A stretch of DNA of 64,000 nt from Salinicola halimionae (GCF_003206065.1 NZ_PZJQ01000005.1:712761-776760); one strand, 5' to 3'; shown: positions 25,350-33,711, counted from the stretch's first letter. Translations and numbers: made by a program. Notes: generated by a model from the letters alone, not told the origin.

Positions 25350-26060
25350 ATGAGTTTCGTAGACAAGCGTGTTCTGGTCGTTGGGGGAAGCCGTGGTATT
25401 GGCGCCGCCATCGTGGCTCTCTTTGCCGAGAGCGGGGCGCGGGTGAGTTTTACCTACTCGGGCTCGCAGGAAGCGGCGCAAAGCCTGGCGACAAAGACGG
25501 GGGCGACAGCGGTTCACACTGATGCGGCTGACCGCGACGCGATGATGGTGACCGTGCGTGAGACGGGACCTCTGGACATCATGATATTCAACGCCGGCGT
25601 ACTGGTAGCGGGTGACCCTCTGACGCTGGATCCGGATGCGGTCGATCACCTGATCGACGTCAATGTGCGAGCGCCGTACCACGCCTCAGTGGAGGCAGCA
25701 CGGGCCATGAAGGAGGGCGGGCGCATCATCGTGATCGGGTCGGTCAACGGCGACCGGATGCCGTTTCCGGGACTGGCGGCCTATGCGCTGAGCAAGTCGG
25801 CGCTACAGGGTATGGCACGCGGACTGGCTCGGGATTTTGGGCCGCGCGGCATCACTATCAATATCGTGCAGCCGGGGCCGACGGATACCGACATGAACCC
25901 CGCCGACGGCGAACTTGCCGAGCAGATGCACAGCGTCATGGCGATCAAGCGTCACGGCACCGCCCAGGACGTGGCCCATCTGACCGCCTATCTGGCCGGG
26001 CCGCACGCTAGCGGCATCACCGGTGCCATGCACACGATCGATGGCGGCTTCGGCGCCTGA
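25350..26060 (+). CDS. bdcA: BdcA-like short-chain dehydrogenase
   Basis: This 236-residue SDR has GGSRGIGAAIV (NADPH binding, residues 9-19), FNAG, the serine in IGSVNGDRMP and the YALSK active-site Tyr/Lys. The runs APYHASVEAARAMKEGGRI and GLARDFGPRGITINIVQPGP are nearly those of E. coli BdcA, which binds cyclic-di-GMP and promotes biofilm dispersal. GAGGTG precedes the ATG at 25350; the longer frame lacks a ribosome site. It is divergent from bdcR and starts a co-directional gene run. Confidence 0.88.
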   Translation: MSFVDKRVLVVGGSRGIGAAIVALFAESGARVSFTYSGSQEAAQSLATKTGATAVHTDAADRDAMMVTVRETGPLDIMIFNAGVLVAGDPLTLDPDAVDHLIDVNVRAPYHASVEAARAMKEGGRIIVIGSVNGDRMPFPGLAAYALSKSALQGMARGLARDFGPRGITINIVQPGPTDTDMNPADGELAEQMHSVMAIKRHGTAQDVAHLTAYLAGPHASGITGAMHTIDGGFGA

Positions 26061-26063
26061 GCC

Positions 26064-26399
26064 GTGAATGATCGGCAAGGAGTGTCTGCAAGAGAGACCG
26101 CCGTCACGGTCTATGTGAACTATCAGGGGGCAATCGGGAGCCGTTTCGACCGCACCTATTACGTTGGCCAGCATCTGCCGCTGGTGATGCAGGCTTGGCA
26201 GCAGTACGGGCTGGAGAGCGTCAGTGCCTTTTTTCCTGCCGTCGAGCAGCCGGGGACGATCGCGATCTGCGAGTGCCGCTTTCGTGACGAGGCGGCGATG
26301 CAGGCCGCCTTCGCCTCTCCGGAAGTGCCAGGAGTCATGGCGGATGTCGTGAGTTTCACCGATATCGAGCCGCAACGAGCCCGAGCCATCACTCTCTGA
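26064..26399 (+). CDS. EthD-like small protein
   Basis: The protein has up to 111 residues of the EthD / dimeric alpha-beta-barrel kind: VYVNYQG, FDRTYYVGQHLPLVMQAW and FASPEVPGVMADVVSFTD. EthD proteins assist or catalyse small redox reactions but the role here is unknown. The start is uncertain: GTG at 26064 is four bases after the bdcA stop, and a GTG at 26082 would better match the length of its paralogue at 28543. It is co-transcribed with bdcA. Confidence 0.78.
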   Translation: MNDRQGVSARETAVTVYVNYQGAIGSRFDRTYYVGQHLPLVMQAWQQYGLESVSAFFPAVEQPGTIAICECRFRDEAAMQAAFASPEVPGVMADVVSFTDIEPQRARAITL

Positions 26400-26410
26400 A
26401 GGAAACGTGT

Positions 26411-26566
26411 ATGAGCAAGCCCGAAGCAGCGCCGGTCTATGCGCCCTGGGAAAACCACCCCCGCGCGTACCGTCCGGCGCGGACATTTTGGCTGCCTGGC
26501 GACCGTGTGAGCTTGGTCGGTAATACCTATCAGTCCGATCTCATGTCGGGGATCGGGCGGCCGTAA
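26411..26566 (+). CDS. Small uncharacterised ORF (51 aa)
   Basis: An ATG with AAGGAAA at good spacing opens a 51-residue frame that begins MSKPEAAPVYAPWENHPRAY and ends MSGIGRP. It is rich in Pro and aromatic residues and has no membrane segment. It starts 11 bases after the EthD-like stop. It could be a genuine small protein or the stump of a longer gene whose 3' part was lost. Confidence 0.45.
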   Translation: MSKPEAAPVYAPWENHPRAYRPARTFWLPGDRVSLVGNTYQSDLMSGIGRP

Positions 26567-26623
26567 CTCCAGCCGCTATGAACGGACTGCACCGATTTTG
26601 CATAAGACATTGAGGAGAGTGCC

Positions 26624-27454
26624 ATGAACAAGACTTGGCTCATCACCGGTTGTTCCAGCGGTCTCGGGAAGCATGTTGCTGAGGCTGCCGCCGCGCGAGG
26701 CGATAACGTCGTCGCCACCGCCCGCAACCCGGACACGCTACGCGATCTCGCCGATCGCTTTCCTGATCATGTGCGGGCCGTTCGGCTCGATGTTACCGAG
26801 CCGGGCTCGGTGGCTGCCGCCATTGCGCTTTCGGAGCATGAATTCGGTGGGCTCGATGTGCTGGTCAACAACGCGGGGTATGGCTTCATCGGCGCGGTCG
26901 AAGAGGCGGAACCGGAAGAGTACCGACCCATGTTCGAGGTGAACGTGTTCGGTTTGATCGAGACGACACGGATGGCGCTGCCGGTTCTGCGTCGGAGAGC
27001 CGGGGCGCGCATCGTCAACCTGTCGTCGGGCGCAGGACTCTCTGGTGGCGCGGGTTCCGGTTACTACAGCGCTACCAAATTTGCGGTGGAGGGGTTCTCG
27101 GAAGCGCTGGCCAAGGAAGTCGGACCGTTGGGCGTTCAAGTGATCATCGTGGAGCCAGGTCCGTTTCGTACCGAGTTTCTGGGACGATCCATCGCGACGG
27201 CTGCGAGGGAGATCGATGTCTATGCCGAGACGGCGGGCCAGCGGCGTGCCTATCGAGATAGCAATGATGGTAAGCAGGCTGGAGACCCCGAGAAAGCCAC
27301 GGCGGTGATAATGCAGGCCGTCGATGCCAGGCATCCGCCACTCCATCTGCCGCTGGGGCCGATCGCCTACGGGATTGCCGAGCGCAAGTTCGATGCTTTC
27401 CGCGCTGATATGGAAGCCTGGCGGGAGACTGCGTTTCATACCGATTTCGACTGA
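26624..27454 (+). CDS. Short-chain dehydrogenase/reductase
   Basis: The 276-residue classical SDR has GCSSGLGKHVA (residues 9-19), NNAGYGF, the catalytic Ser in NLSSGAG and YYSATK with Tyr/Lys. PGPFRTEF is the usual turn after the active site. The extended C-terminus is typical of SDRs annotated as oxidoreductases of unknown substrate. GAGGAG lies before the ATG. It sits within the co-directional run from bdcA. Confidence 0.88.
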   Translation: MNKTWLITGCSSGLGKHVAEAAAARGDNVVATARNPDTLRDLADRFPDHVRAVRLDVTEPGSVAAAIALSEHEFGGLDVLVNNAGYGFIGAVEEAEPEEYRPMFEVNVFGLIETTRMALPVLRRRAGARIVNLSSGAGLSGGAGSGYYSATKFAVEGFSEALAKEVGPLGVQVIIVEPGPFRTEFLGRSIATAAREIDVYAETAGQRRAYRDSNDGKQAGDPEKATAVIMQAVDARHPPLHLPLGPIAYGIAERKFDAFRADMEAWRETAFHTDFD

Positions 27455-27518
27455 GCGGCTTCTTCGACATCAGTAGAGAGGCTGGTGACGAAAACCTTCA
27501 GACAACAGGAGTGGGGCA

Positions 27519-28373
27519 ATGGACATTGGTGTTATTGGATTAGGGGCGATGGGACGCGCCATGGCGAGCAATCTCGTTGCGGCCGGGCACACGGTCAAGG
27601 CCTGGAATCGTTCCGGTGGCGAGCTCGATGGCGTGACCATGGTGGCTTCACCGCAGGAGGCGTTCCAGGGGGACGCGGTGCTGACCATGCTCCCCGACGA
27701 TGCGGCGATTCGGGAGTCACTGCTGGAGGGCGGTGTCCTGGAACATGCCGCAGCAGGCACCGTGCATATCGTGGCCTCGACCATCTCGTTGGCATTTTCG
27801 CACGAGCTGGTGGCCCTGCATGCCAACGCCGGGGTGGATTACGTCGCGGCGCCGGTGCTGGGCAGGCCGGATGTTGCCGCCAAGGGTGAACTCAACATTC
27901 TGGCCGGGGGAAGAGCCACGGCGGTTGATCGGGTGCAACCGGTGTTCGAGGCCATTGGCAAAAAGGTATGGCTCATGGGCGACCGGCCACCCGCTGCCAA
28001 CGCGGCCAAGATCGCTTGCAACATGATGATCGCCATGGCGATCGAGGCGATGGCGGAAGCGGTCTCGCTGACCGAGGGCAACGGCCTGGAGCGTGAACGC
28101 TTCTTCGAGTTGATCCTGGGCACGTTGTTCGGCAGTCGCTCCTATCAGGTCTACTCGGCCAATATCGCGAATGACGACTATGAGCCGGGATTCAAGGCGA
28201 CGTTGGGCCTCAAGGACTTGCGCCTGGCTACTGAGGCCGCCGAGCAAACCGAAGGTTCGCTACCGATGCTGGCAGCGGTCTATCAAAGGATGGCCGAAAC
28301 GGTCGATGCCGGTCTCGGTGATCGCGACTGGTCGGTGATGGCGGACTATACGATCCAGTCCGCGAAGAGCTGA
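27519..28373 (+). CDS. 3-hydroxyisobutyrate-dehydrogenase-family NAD(P) oxidoreductase
   Basis: This 284-residue beta-hydroxyacid dehydrogenase has the N-terminal dinucleotide motif IGVIGLGAMGRAMASNL (residues 3-19). The second-domain substrate motif has VDYVAAPVLGRPDVAAKGEL and the catalytic Lys lies in NAAKIACNMMIAMAIEAMAEA. Such enzymes reduce or oxidise small hydroxyacids or succinic-semialdehyde-like compounds; the substrate cannot be told. CAGGAG lies seven to eight bases before the ATG. Confidence 0.9.
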   Translation: MDIGVIGLGAMGRAMASNLVAAGHTVKAWNRSGGELDGVTMVASPQEAFQGDAVLTMLPDDAAIRESLLEGGVLEHAAAGTVHIVASTISLAFSHELVALHANAGVDYVAAPVLGRPDVAAKGELNILAGGRATAVDRVQPVFEAIGKKVWLMGDRPPAANAAKIACNMMIAMAIEAMAEAVSLTEGNGLERERFFELILGTLFGSRSYQVYSANIANDDYEPGFKATLGLKDLRLATEAAEQTEGSLPMLAAVYQRMAETVDAGLGDRDWSVMADYTIQSAKS

Positions 28374-28542
28374 ATCGATATCGACACCGCTGGAGCCTGA
28401 TAGGTCGTGGCACGGGCTAAATCACTTACTGGAAAGCAGGGTAGGCGGTCTGTGGCAAAATCTGCACTGGTTCACTTTTGGCCTTCGTCATGCTCTTCGC
28501 GAGATCGCTGGACGGCTTAAAACTAAATTGGAAACGATACTC

Positions 28543-28845
28543 ATGACCAAGATGATGGTTGTTTGTGTTGGTGACGAAAATACAAGATTCGATCGTGAAT
28601 ATTACGCTACCCAGCATCTCGCGCTGGCGATGAAGTGCTGGGGACAATATGGCCTCGAGGCTGCGGAAGCGTTCTATCCCGCTGGCAACGGGGATGGCTG
28701 GCTTTCCATCGGAGTATATCGCTTTCGGGAAACCAACGATATTGATGTGGCACTGGCCTCGCCGGAAACCGAGCTAGTCATGGCTGATGTCAAGAAATTC
28801 ACGGACGCGACAGTCGTGATGAGAAGCCTTTTTACTCCGCTGTGA
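28543..28845 (+). CDS. EthD-like small protein, second copy
   Basis: The 100-residue protein is a paralogue of the one at 26064. They share FDREYYATQHLALAMKCW and QYGLEAAEAFYP, and the tail ASPETELVMADVKKFTD. The ATG at 28543 is preferred over a TTG at 28528. The surrounding DNA is AT-richer than the first copy's region. Confidence 0.78.
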   Translation: MTKMMVVCVGDENTRFDREYYATQHLALAMKCWGQYGLEAAEAFYPAGNGDGWLSIGVYRFRETNDIDVALASPETELVMADVKKFTDATVVMRSLFTPL

Positions 28846-29125
28846 CCCTTTTCCACTCGCTAGTCGAGAAAGGTGGGTTGTTGCCTTTCCGGTTTATCTC
28901 CCCCCGCTGGGTATCCAGCCATGCCCTGTTGTTCTTAGACCACCGGACCTGAGATTGAACATGGCCTTAAGTGATTTCAAATGATAAGCAGGTTTGCCCG
29001 TGAGTCTGGGCATTTCATGATTATCGCGTGGGATAAAAGTGATAGGGCGGTGCCAATAAAGCGATTTGTGTTAGACGAATAAGTTTGACTACAGCCCACT
29101 AGGGCCATGCATAGGAAGTCATGAA
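28846..29125. other. AT-rich intergenic gap
   Basis: These 280 bases between the second EthD-like gene and the next SDR are AT-richer than their surroundings. I see no gene, RNA or repeat. A promoter for the SDR is expected near 29040-29100. Confidence 0.4.
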
Positions 29126-29869
29126 ATGACCAACTCTTTGAAGAACAAGGTGGCGATCGTCACTGGTGGTTCCCGCGGTATCGGGGCCGCTATTGTTCGC
29201 CGTTTGGCTGCAGATGGTGCGACAGTGGTGCTGACTTACCATTCCTCTCCCGGCAAGGCCGAGACATTGGTCTCGGAAGTTCAGGCATGGGGCGGGAAGG
29301 CGAAGGCGATCCAAGCTGACGCAGGTAATCCGGATCAGGTCAGAGCAGCGGTCAATGACGTGTTCGAAGCCTTCGGCAAGATCGATATTCTAGTGAACAA
29401 TGCTGGCATTCTCGTTCTGGGGAATCCCGGAGAAGTAACATCCGAGGATTATCAGAGAATGCTGGCTGTCAACGTCACTGGTATGGTCGCTGCCACCGAG
29501 GAAGCGTTGAAGCATATGGGGCAAGGCGGACGTATTGTTCATATTGGTAGTAATGTCACTCAATATGTCGGGTTTGGTACTATTTCACTTTACACCCTGA
29601 CCAAGGGCGCCGTATCTGGCTACACGAGAGGGTTGGTGCGTGATCTGGGGCCGCGCGGCATCACTGTCAACACGGTCCAACCTGGCCCAGTGGAAACTGA
29701 CATGAATCCTATAGATGGCCCTGTGGCCGAGGTAATGCTTCCCCGGTTGGCTGTTGGGCGCTATGGCCAGGGTAAAGACATTGCCGGCGCAGTGGCTTAC
29801 CTGGTGAGTCACGAGGCGGACTTCGTCACGGGCGCCGAGTTGTTGGTGGATGGCGGTTTTTCCGCCTAG
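29126..29869 (+). CDS. BdcA-related short-chain dehydrogenase
   Basis: The 247-residue SDR has GGSRGIGAAIVRRLA (residues 15-29), NNAGIL, Ser in HIGSNVTQ and YTLTK (Tyr/Lys). VRDLGPRGITVNTVQPGPVE and TDMNPIDGP show it is a diverged copy of the bdcA-like gene at 25350. AGGAA precedes the ATG with a long spacer. A terminator hairpin follows the stop. Confidence 0.87.
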   Translation: MTNSLKNKVAIVTGGSRGIGAAIVRRLAADGATVVLTYHSSPGKAETLVSEVQAWGGKAKAIQADAGNPDQVRAAVNDVFEAFGKIDILVNNAGILVLGNPGEVTSEDYQRMLAVNVTGMVAATEEALKHMGQGGRIVHIGSNVTQYVGFGTISLYTLTKGAVSGYTRGLVRDLGPRGITVNTVQPGPVETDMNPIDGPVAEVMLPRLAVGRYGQGKDIAGAVAYLVSHEADFVTGAELLVDGGFSA

Positions 29870-29875
29870 TCCATG

Positions 29876-29914
29876 ATGAGAGGCTGCCTCGTGAGATTTA
29901 GCCTCTCATTTTTG
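29876..29914 (+). terminator. Rho-independent terminator after the SDR gene
   Basis: A 9-bp perfect stem ATGAGAGGC/GCCTCTCAT with a 16-base loop is followed by TTTTTGT. It lies seven bases after the SDR stop codon. Confidence 0.8.
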
Positions 29915-29960
29915 TACAAATGGCCCTGCAGCCTGGTCATTGGGCTAGTAATGATCCCTC

Positions 29961-30125
29961 CTATTGGATCTCTCCCGCACCTTGTCTGGCCGGCGAATTC
30001 CAGACGTCGAGGCTGATCGGCCAGCGACCATCGACTTTCTCCCAAGTGAATACGTTCTTGACGGATCGTACCGTTAGATGTTCGGCGGCATCTCTTGACT
30101 CACGCGTTCGATGAACAGCTTGCAT
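29961..30125 (-). pseudogene. Possible remnant of a small NTF2/SnoaL-like gene
   Basis: A 54-codon open frame reads MQAVHRTRESRDAAEHLTVR and continues into VFTWEKVDGRWPISLDVWNS. The WEKVDGRW-ISLD-W pattern looks like the last two strands of an NTF2-like fold. It has no ribosome site, is closed upstream by a stop and is far too short for the family, so a decayed fragment is more likely than an active gene. Confidence 0.3.
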
Positions 30126-30320
30126 TACTGCATGATGTTTTCAGTCATATTTTGTATGGATCATTATTTTTGTTCATGATTCAATCAGGTGTTAAAATTG
30201 TTGTTTAGGAATACTGCTAAGTTAGCATTAACGCGTCCCATGGAAAATGAACGCGTTGAATTATACTGCCATGCTGAGGCTACGCGGACGCTGGCGGAAA
30301 AGCGATTCGAATTACAACGT
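30126..30320. other. AT-rich intergenic segment
   Basis: The stretch 30126-30320 is visibly AT-rich compared with flanks. An overlapping plus-strand ORF (30189-30506) runs into RidA antisense and shows no family pattern. Nothing else is supported. Confidence 0.4.
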
Positions 30321-30713
30321 TCATCGATGTACTGCGACACATTTAATTTCTACAAGCAGGCCTGGTTTAGCAAGTTCGTGAACTCCTATACAAGTCCAGG
30401 TGCAAGTGTTCCTAGGGAACACGTTATCCTTCACTTTCCGAAACAGTGGAAGAGTTCGTTGCAAATCGATGTGGTAGGTCGTCAGATCAACGACGTCTCC
30501 AAATGAGCAACCTCCGGTTTCCAGGACAAGGCGAACATTTCTCCAAGCGGCCAGGAACTGCAGTTCCGGGTCTTCGACGACAGATAGGTCGGGCGTCCGT
30601 CCGACTTGTCCTGCGCAATACAATGTTTGGCCCACCTTCACCGCCGGTGCATAGCCCGTTTGTTCGAACAGTAATTTCATGTCATCGGGAATGACGATCT
30701 GACGATCTTCCAT
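30321..30713 (-). CDS. RidA/YjgF-family protein
   Basis: About 130 residues with the Rid fold: YAPAVKVGQTLYCAGQVGRT, AWRNVRLVLETGGCSFGDVV and the C-terminal KPGLLVEIKCVAV. Archetypal RidA has an Arg that deaminates reactive imines; here the equivalent region reads CTWTCIGVHELAKPG, so it belongs to a divergent Rid subgroup whose activity may differ. The ATG at 30713 gives the best match; a GTG at 30722 is possible. It lies 3' of the MFS gene on the same strand. Confidence 0.82.
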   Translation of the reverse strand: MEDRQIVIPDDMKLLFEQTGYAPAVKVGQTLYCAGQVGRTPDLSVVEDPELQFLAAWRNVRLVLETGGCSFGDVVDLTTYHIDLQRTLPLFRKVKDNVFPRNTCTWTCIGVHELAKPGLLVEIKCVAVHR

Positions 30714-30755
30714 AAAGGGCACACTCGAATCTAATGGCGAAAAGATGGCTTACCG

Positions 30756-32213
30756 CTATGTGCCAGATACCCGGCCATTGGCCGAAGGCGAGATGCTTGG
30801 GCGCCGGACGAGAGTGATGCTCAAACCCGACCCGACGGCGAGACACAAAGCGATGCATAGCATGGATACAGCGAAAGCGTGAGTAATGGTAGCCGGATCA
30901 GCCCGAAGGCCCAGAAGGGAATAAAAAATTCCACCAATTATCGCGACACTCAGTGCGGCGCTGACTTGCAGCGTAGACGTGGCGATGCCTGCGATCATGC
31001 CTGAAAATGCCGGTGCGACTCGGCTCGTCACCATCCGCATCAAGGTGGGCAGCGCAAGCCCCTGACCAAATCCAATCGTGAAGAGCAGGCCCGCGAGCGG
31101 CACGAATGCCAACGGCATGCCCAGCGGGGACGTGGTGACCAGCCAGACCAGGCAAAGGAAACCGACGGCTTCAAGCGCCATGCCAATGGCATTGACGTAG
31201 ACGCCAACGACGCGCCTGCCCAGTGGGGCCGCCAGCGGTCCCAGCAGAAATCCCGCCCCGAACGGCAGGAAGATCAGGCCCGCACTGAGGGCATTCAGAT
31301 GCAAGGCGCCCTGCAGAAACACCGAGAAGAGAAGGAAGAACGCGGCGATCGTGTAGAACAACAGCGCGATCAATAGTGCTCGTCCCAGGCCCGGCGCTTT
31401 TAGCGCGGGAGGATACAGCAGTGGAGCGCGCCCCGTATTGGCGAGCCTGCTTTCATAACGCCAGAAGTACCACGCCAACGGCGGCACTGCGCCGAGTGAT
31501 AGCCAGGACCACAGGGGCCACCCCGCCTCACGTCCTTCGATGAGCGGTATGATCAGCGCGCCGAGGGTAGCCATCGACAGTACTGTACCGCCGATGTCCA
31601 ATCTGCGGGCGTGCCGGAGATGCGTATCCTTGAGGAGAGGGAGCCCGAACAGCGCCACCAGAATTGCCAGCGGCAGATTGATCAGGAAGATCGCCCGCCA
31701 ACCCAGCCCTAGCAGGTCCAGCGAAATCAAGATGCCCCCGAGGGCCTGTCCGATGGTGGCGGCCAGGCCGAACACCGCGCCATAGAGGCTGAGTGCCAGC
31801 GGCTTCTCTGTTTCTGGAAAGATCACCTGAATCGAAGCCAGGGCTTGCGGTGCCATGATGGCCGCCGTTACGCCCTGCAGGATGCGCCCGATGATGAGAG
31901 CCCAGGGTGACCATGCGATACCGCATAGCGCCGAGGCGACCGCAAAGCCGATCAATCCGCAAAGGAATACTCTGCCGCGCCCAAACAGATCGCCCAGGCG
32001 GCCGCCGGTAATTAGCGTCACGGCATAAACCGCGGCATAAGCCGAAATGACCAGTTGCTGGGACGAAGGCGAGGCACCCAGGTCCTCGCGAATCGAGGGA
32101 AGTGCGACATTGACGATGAAGAAATCGAGCGGCGGCAGAAAGGTGCCGACAAGCAGGATCGCAAACACCGCCCAACGGTGCGGTGCAGGAGGAGACTTGG
32201 TATCAAGCGACAT
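30756..32213 (-). CDS. MFS drug efflux transporter (DHA2/EmrB-QacA type)
   Basis: The 485-residue protein has about 14 hydrophobic segments. The motif LDFFIVNVALPSIREDL in the first helix and the loop GRLGDLFGRGRVFLCG are characteristic of DHA2 proton-coupled multidrug exporters. It starts 47 bases after the tetR stop, and a palindromic operator lies directly before its ATG, so the TetR protein at 32261 almost certainly represses it. Confidence 0.9.
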   Translation of the reverse strand: MSLDTKSPPAPHRWAVFAILLVGTFLPPLDFFIVNVALPSIREDLGASPSSQQLVISAYAAVYAVTLITGGRLGDLFGRGRVFLCGLIGFAVASALCGIAWSPWALIIGRILQGVTAAIMAPQALASIQVIFPETEKPLALSLYGAVFGLAATIGQALGGILISLDLLGLGWRAIFLINLPLAILVALFGLPLLKDTHLRHARRLDIGGTVLSMATLGALIIPLIEGREAGWPLWSWLSLGAVPPLAWYFWRYESRLANTGRAPLLYPPALKAPGLGRALLIALLFYTIAAFFLLFSVFLQGALHLNALSAGLIFLPFGAGFLLGPLAAPLGRRVVGVYVNAIGMALEAVGFLCLVWLVTTSPLGMPLAFVPLAGLLFTIGFGQGLALPTLMRMVTSRVAPAFSGMIAGIATSTLQVSAALSVAIIGGIFYSLLGLRADPATITHAFAVSMLCIALCLAVGSGLSITLVRRPSISPSANGRVSGT

Positions 32214-32230
32214 GAGATAGCCCTTTTTTA

Positions 32231-32248
32231 AGGAACTGATTGGTTCCT
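32231..32248. promoter_or_regulatory. TetR operator, MFS gene side
   Basis: AGGAACTGATTGGTTCCT is a near-perfect 18-base palindrome. It lies 18 bases upstream of the MFS start and has a sister site at 32891. Confidence 0.8.
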
Positions 32249-32260
32249 AAATGGATAAAT

Positions 32261-32863
32261 TTAATTCCGTTCGAGCATTAGCATCGCGCTATCGACCAGC
32301 GCGACCATGTCTGCTTCGAGGCCACCGGTTTTTCCCAGCACGCGCATTCCCTGAATCTGGCAGACCAGAAAGCGTGCCATGACCTGCTCATCCCCTTCGG
32401 CGATTTCGCCGTTTGCCTGCCCACGCACGATCGCGCCGACATAGAGTTGCTGTATGCGACGAAACATCTGTGCAGCGCGTTCCGCGAGCGCGGGGTCGTG
32501 GGCCGCCATCTCGACTGCGATGGCCACAACGAGGCAGCCACGCCGGCCCGCCTCGTCCGAGGAGAGGTGGGCGTAGCGCAGCAGCGAAGCACGAATAGCC
32601 TCTTTGACCGTACCAGGCTGCGACAAGAGGTCTGCGGTGGCCCTGAGTCCCTCTGCCATATACAGGTCGAGCGCCGCGAGCAGCAGCTTTTTCTTATCGC
32701 CGAATGCCTTGTAAAGGCTGCCCCGCGACAGCCCAGTGCCTTCGATCAAATCGGGTAGGGATGTCCCTTCGTATCCATGGTCCCAGAACACGTTCATGGC
32801 GTCGCGTGCAGCAACGTCCAGGTCGAACTCTCGGGGACGTCCAAGACCAGGGTGAGCTGTCAT
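32261..32863 (-). CDS. TetR-family regulator of the adjacent efflux gene
   Basis: The 200-residue protein has a TetR helix-turn-helix at residues ~12-58 (FDLDVAARDAMNVFWDHGYE and LSRGSLYKAFGDKKKL). The C-terminal ligand domain (GCLVVAIAVEMAAHDP) resembles regulators of xenobiotic efflux. It precedes the MFS gene in the same direction, and both have the same operator upstream, so autoregulation and repression of the pump are inferred. Confidence 0.9.
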   Translation of the reverse strand: MTAHPGLGRPREFDLDVAARDAMNVFWDHGYEGTSLPDLIEGTGLSRGSLYKAFGDKKKLLLAALDLYMAEGLRATADLLSQPGTVKEAIRASLLRYAHLSSDEAGRRGCLVVAIAVEMAAHDPALAERAAQMFRRIQQLYVGAIVRGQANGEIAEGDEQVMARFLVCQIQGMRVLGKTGGLEADMVALVDSAMLMLERN

Positions 32864-32890
32864 CGATGTAGTTTCCTGTTAAGTCGAAAT

Positions 32891-32908
32891 AGGAACCGGT
32901 TGGTTTCT
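32891..32908. promoter_or_regulatory. TetR operator, tetR gene side
   Basis: AGGAACCGGTTGGTTTCT is an 18-base palindrome with two mismatches in the arms, and matches the site at 32231 in 15 of 18 positions. It lies 28 bases before the tetR ATG. Confidence 0.8.
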
Positions 32909-33131
32909 ATGTTAGCGATCGATCACGCTTGGGGCAAGCTCATAGTGTCGTGACCACGAGTAGCCTGGTGGGAGTACTCCTCTACGGGCCTTGGCATGCC
33001 TGATGGGCGTGCAGGCAACGGGTGACCGGCTCCGGAGCCTGAACTGCTATATCGGGGATCTGCTCAGGTGATCAGGGGCTCGGGCGGAAGGTGGAACGGC
33101 ACTGCGAAAATCGAGCAACGGCGTTGACTGC

Positions 33132-33149
33132 CTACCATTCGGAAGGTAG
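33132..33149. promoter_or_regulatory. CTACC/GGTAG operator, site 1
   Basis: CTACCATTCGGAAGGTAG is an imperfect palindrome that matches the site at 35151 in 16 of 18 bases. It also could form a small hairpin followed by CTTTCTT. Location: about 145 bases upstream of the first chorismate mutase gene. Confidence 0.6.
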
Positions 33150-33244
33150 GCTTTCTTGTCAATGAAGGGTGCCTTCACGATTTGATCTTCTGACCCATGA
33201 GGCTTGCATTCCAGGCGGCATCTTGGGAAGCGCTAGTCTTTGCC

Positions 33245-33283
33245 AGAAGCGCCGTTGAAATCTCTGCTAGAAGCGCCGTTGAA
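33245..33283 (+). repeat. Direct repeat just before the chorismate mutase gene
   Basis: The 15-mer AGAAGCGCCGTTGAA occurs at 33245-33259 and 33269-33283, 24 bases apart, ending 11 bases before the start codon. It may be a leader duplication or a regulator site. Confidence 0.6.
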
Positions 33284-33294
33284 GAGGGAGCGTT

Positions 33295-33621
33295 ATGAAA
33301 CAACGCGACGTTGTCGCTCAATTAGAATCGCGTCGAAAGACGATCGATAATATCGATGCAGCTTTAGTTTATATTCTCGCTGAGCGTTTTCGGTGTACCA
33401 ATGAAATCGGTATGTTGAAAGCCGAGCATGGGTTTCCCCCGGTGGATGAAGACAGGGAGAAGTCGCAACATGCTCGCCTGAGAAAACTTGCGGATGACGC
33501 CGAGCTCGATCAGGTTTTTATCGAGAGATTAATGAGGTTGATCATTGACGAGGCCGTGCAACGACATGGACAGATCGCTGCTGACCACTTAGCCAAAAAC
33601 GGTTCGCCCGCGGGCCAATAA
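33295..33621 (+). CDS. Cytosolic AroQ-type chorismate mutase
   Basis: The 108-residue all-helical protein has the AroQ pattern: LESRRKTIDNIDAALVYILAERF, then EIGMLKAEHGFPPVDEDRE and FIERLMRLIIDEAVQRH. It has no signal peptide and no fused prephenate enzyme. It should convert chorismate to prephenate, although isochorismate-pyruvate lyase (PchB) is a close relative and cannot be excluded. GGGAG precedes the ATG. It is followed after 90 bases by a second, exported chorismate mutase. Confidence 0.82.
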   Translation: MKQRDVVAQLESRRKTIDNIDAALVYILAERFRCTNEIGMLKAEHGFPPVDEDREKSQHARLRKLADDAELDQVFIERLMRLIIDEAVQRHGQIAADHLAKNGSPAGQ

Positions 33622-33711
33622 TATCTCAGTCTTCATTCAACGTCTCGAGCACGATGCCGCGCGCCGCGTCGTCTTGGGTGAGTCGTTTCTCACACTTTAC
33701 GGAGGATCATA

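Noticed and set aside
30189-30506. 105-codon plus-strand ORF in the AT-rich patch
   Set aside because: It overlaps RidA antisense and resembles no protein family.
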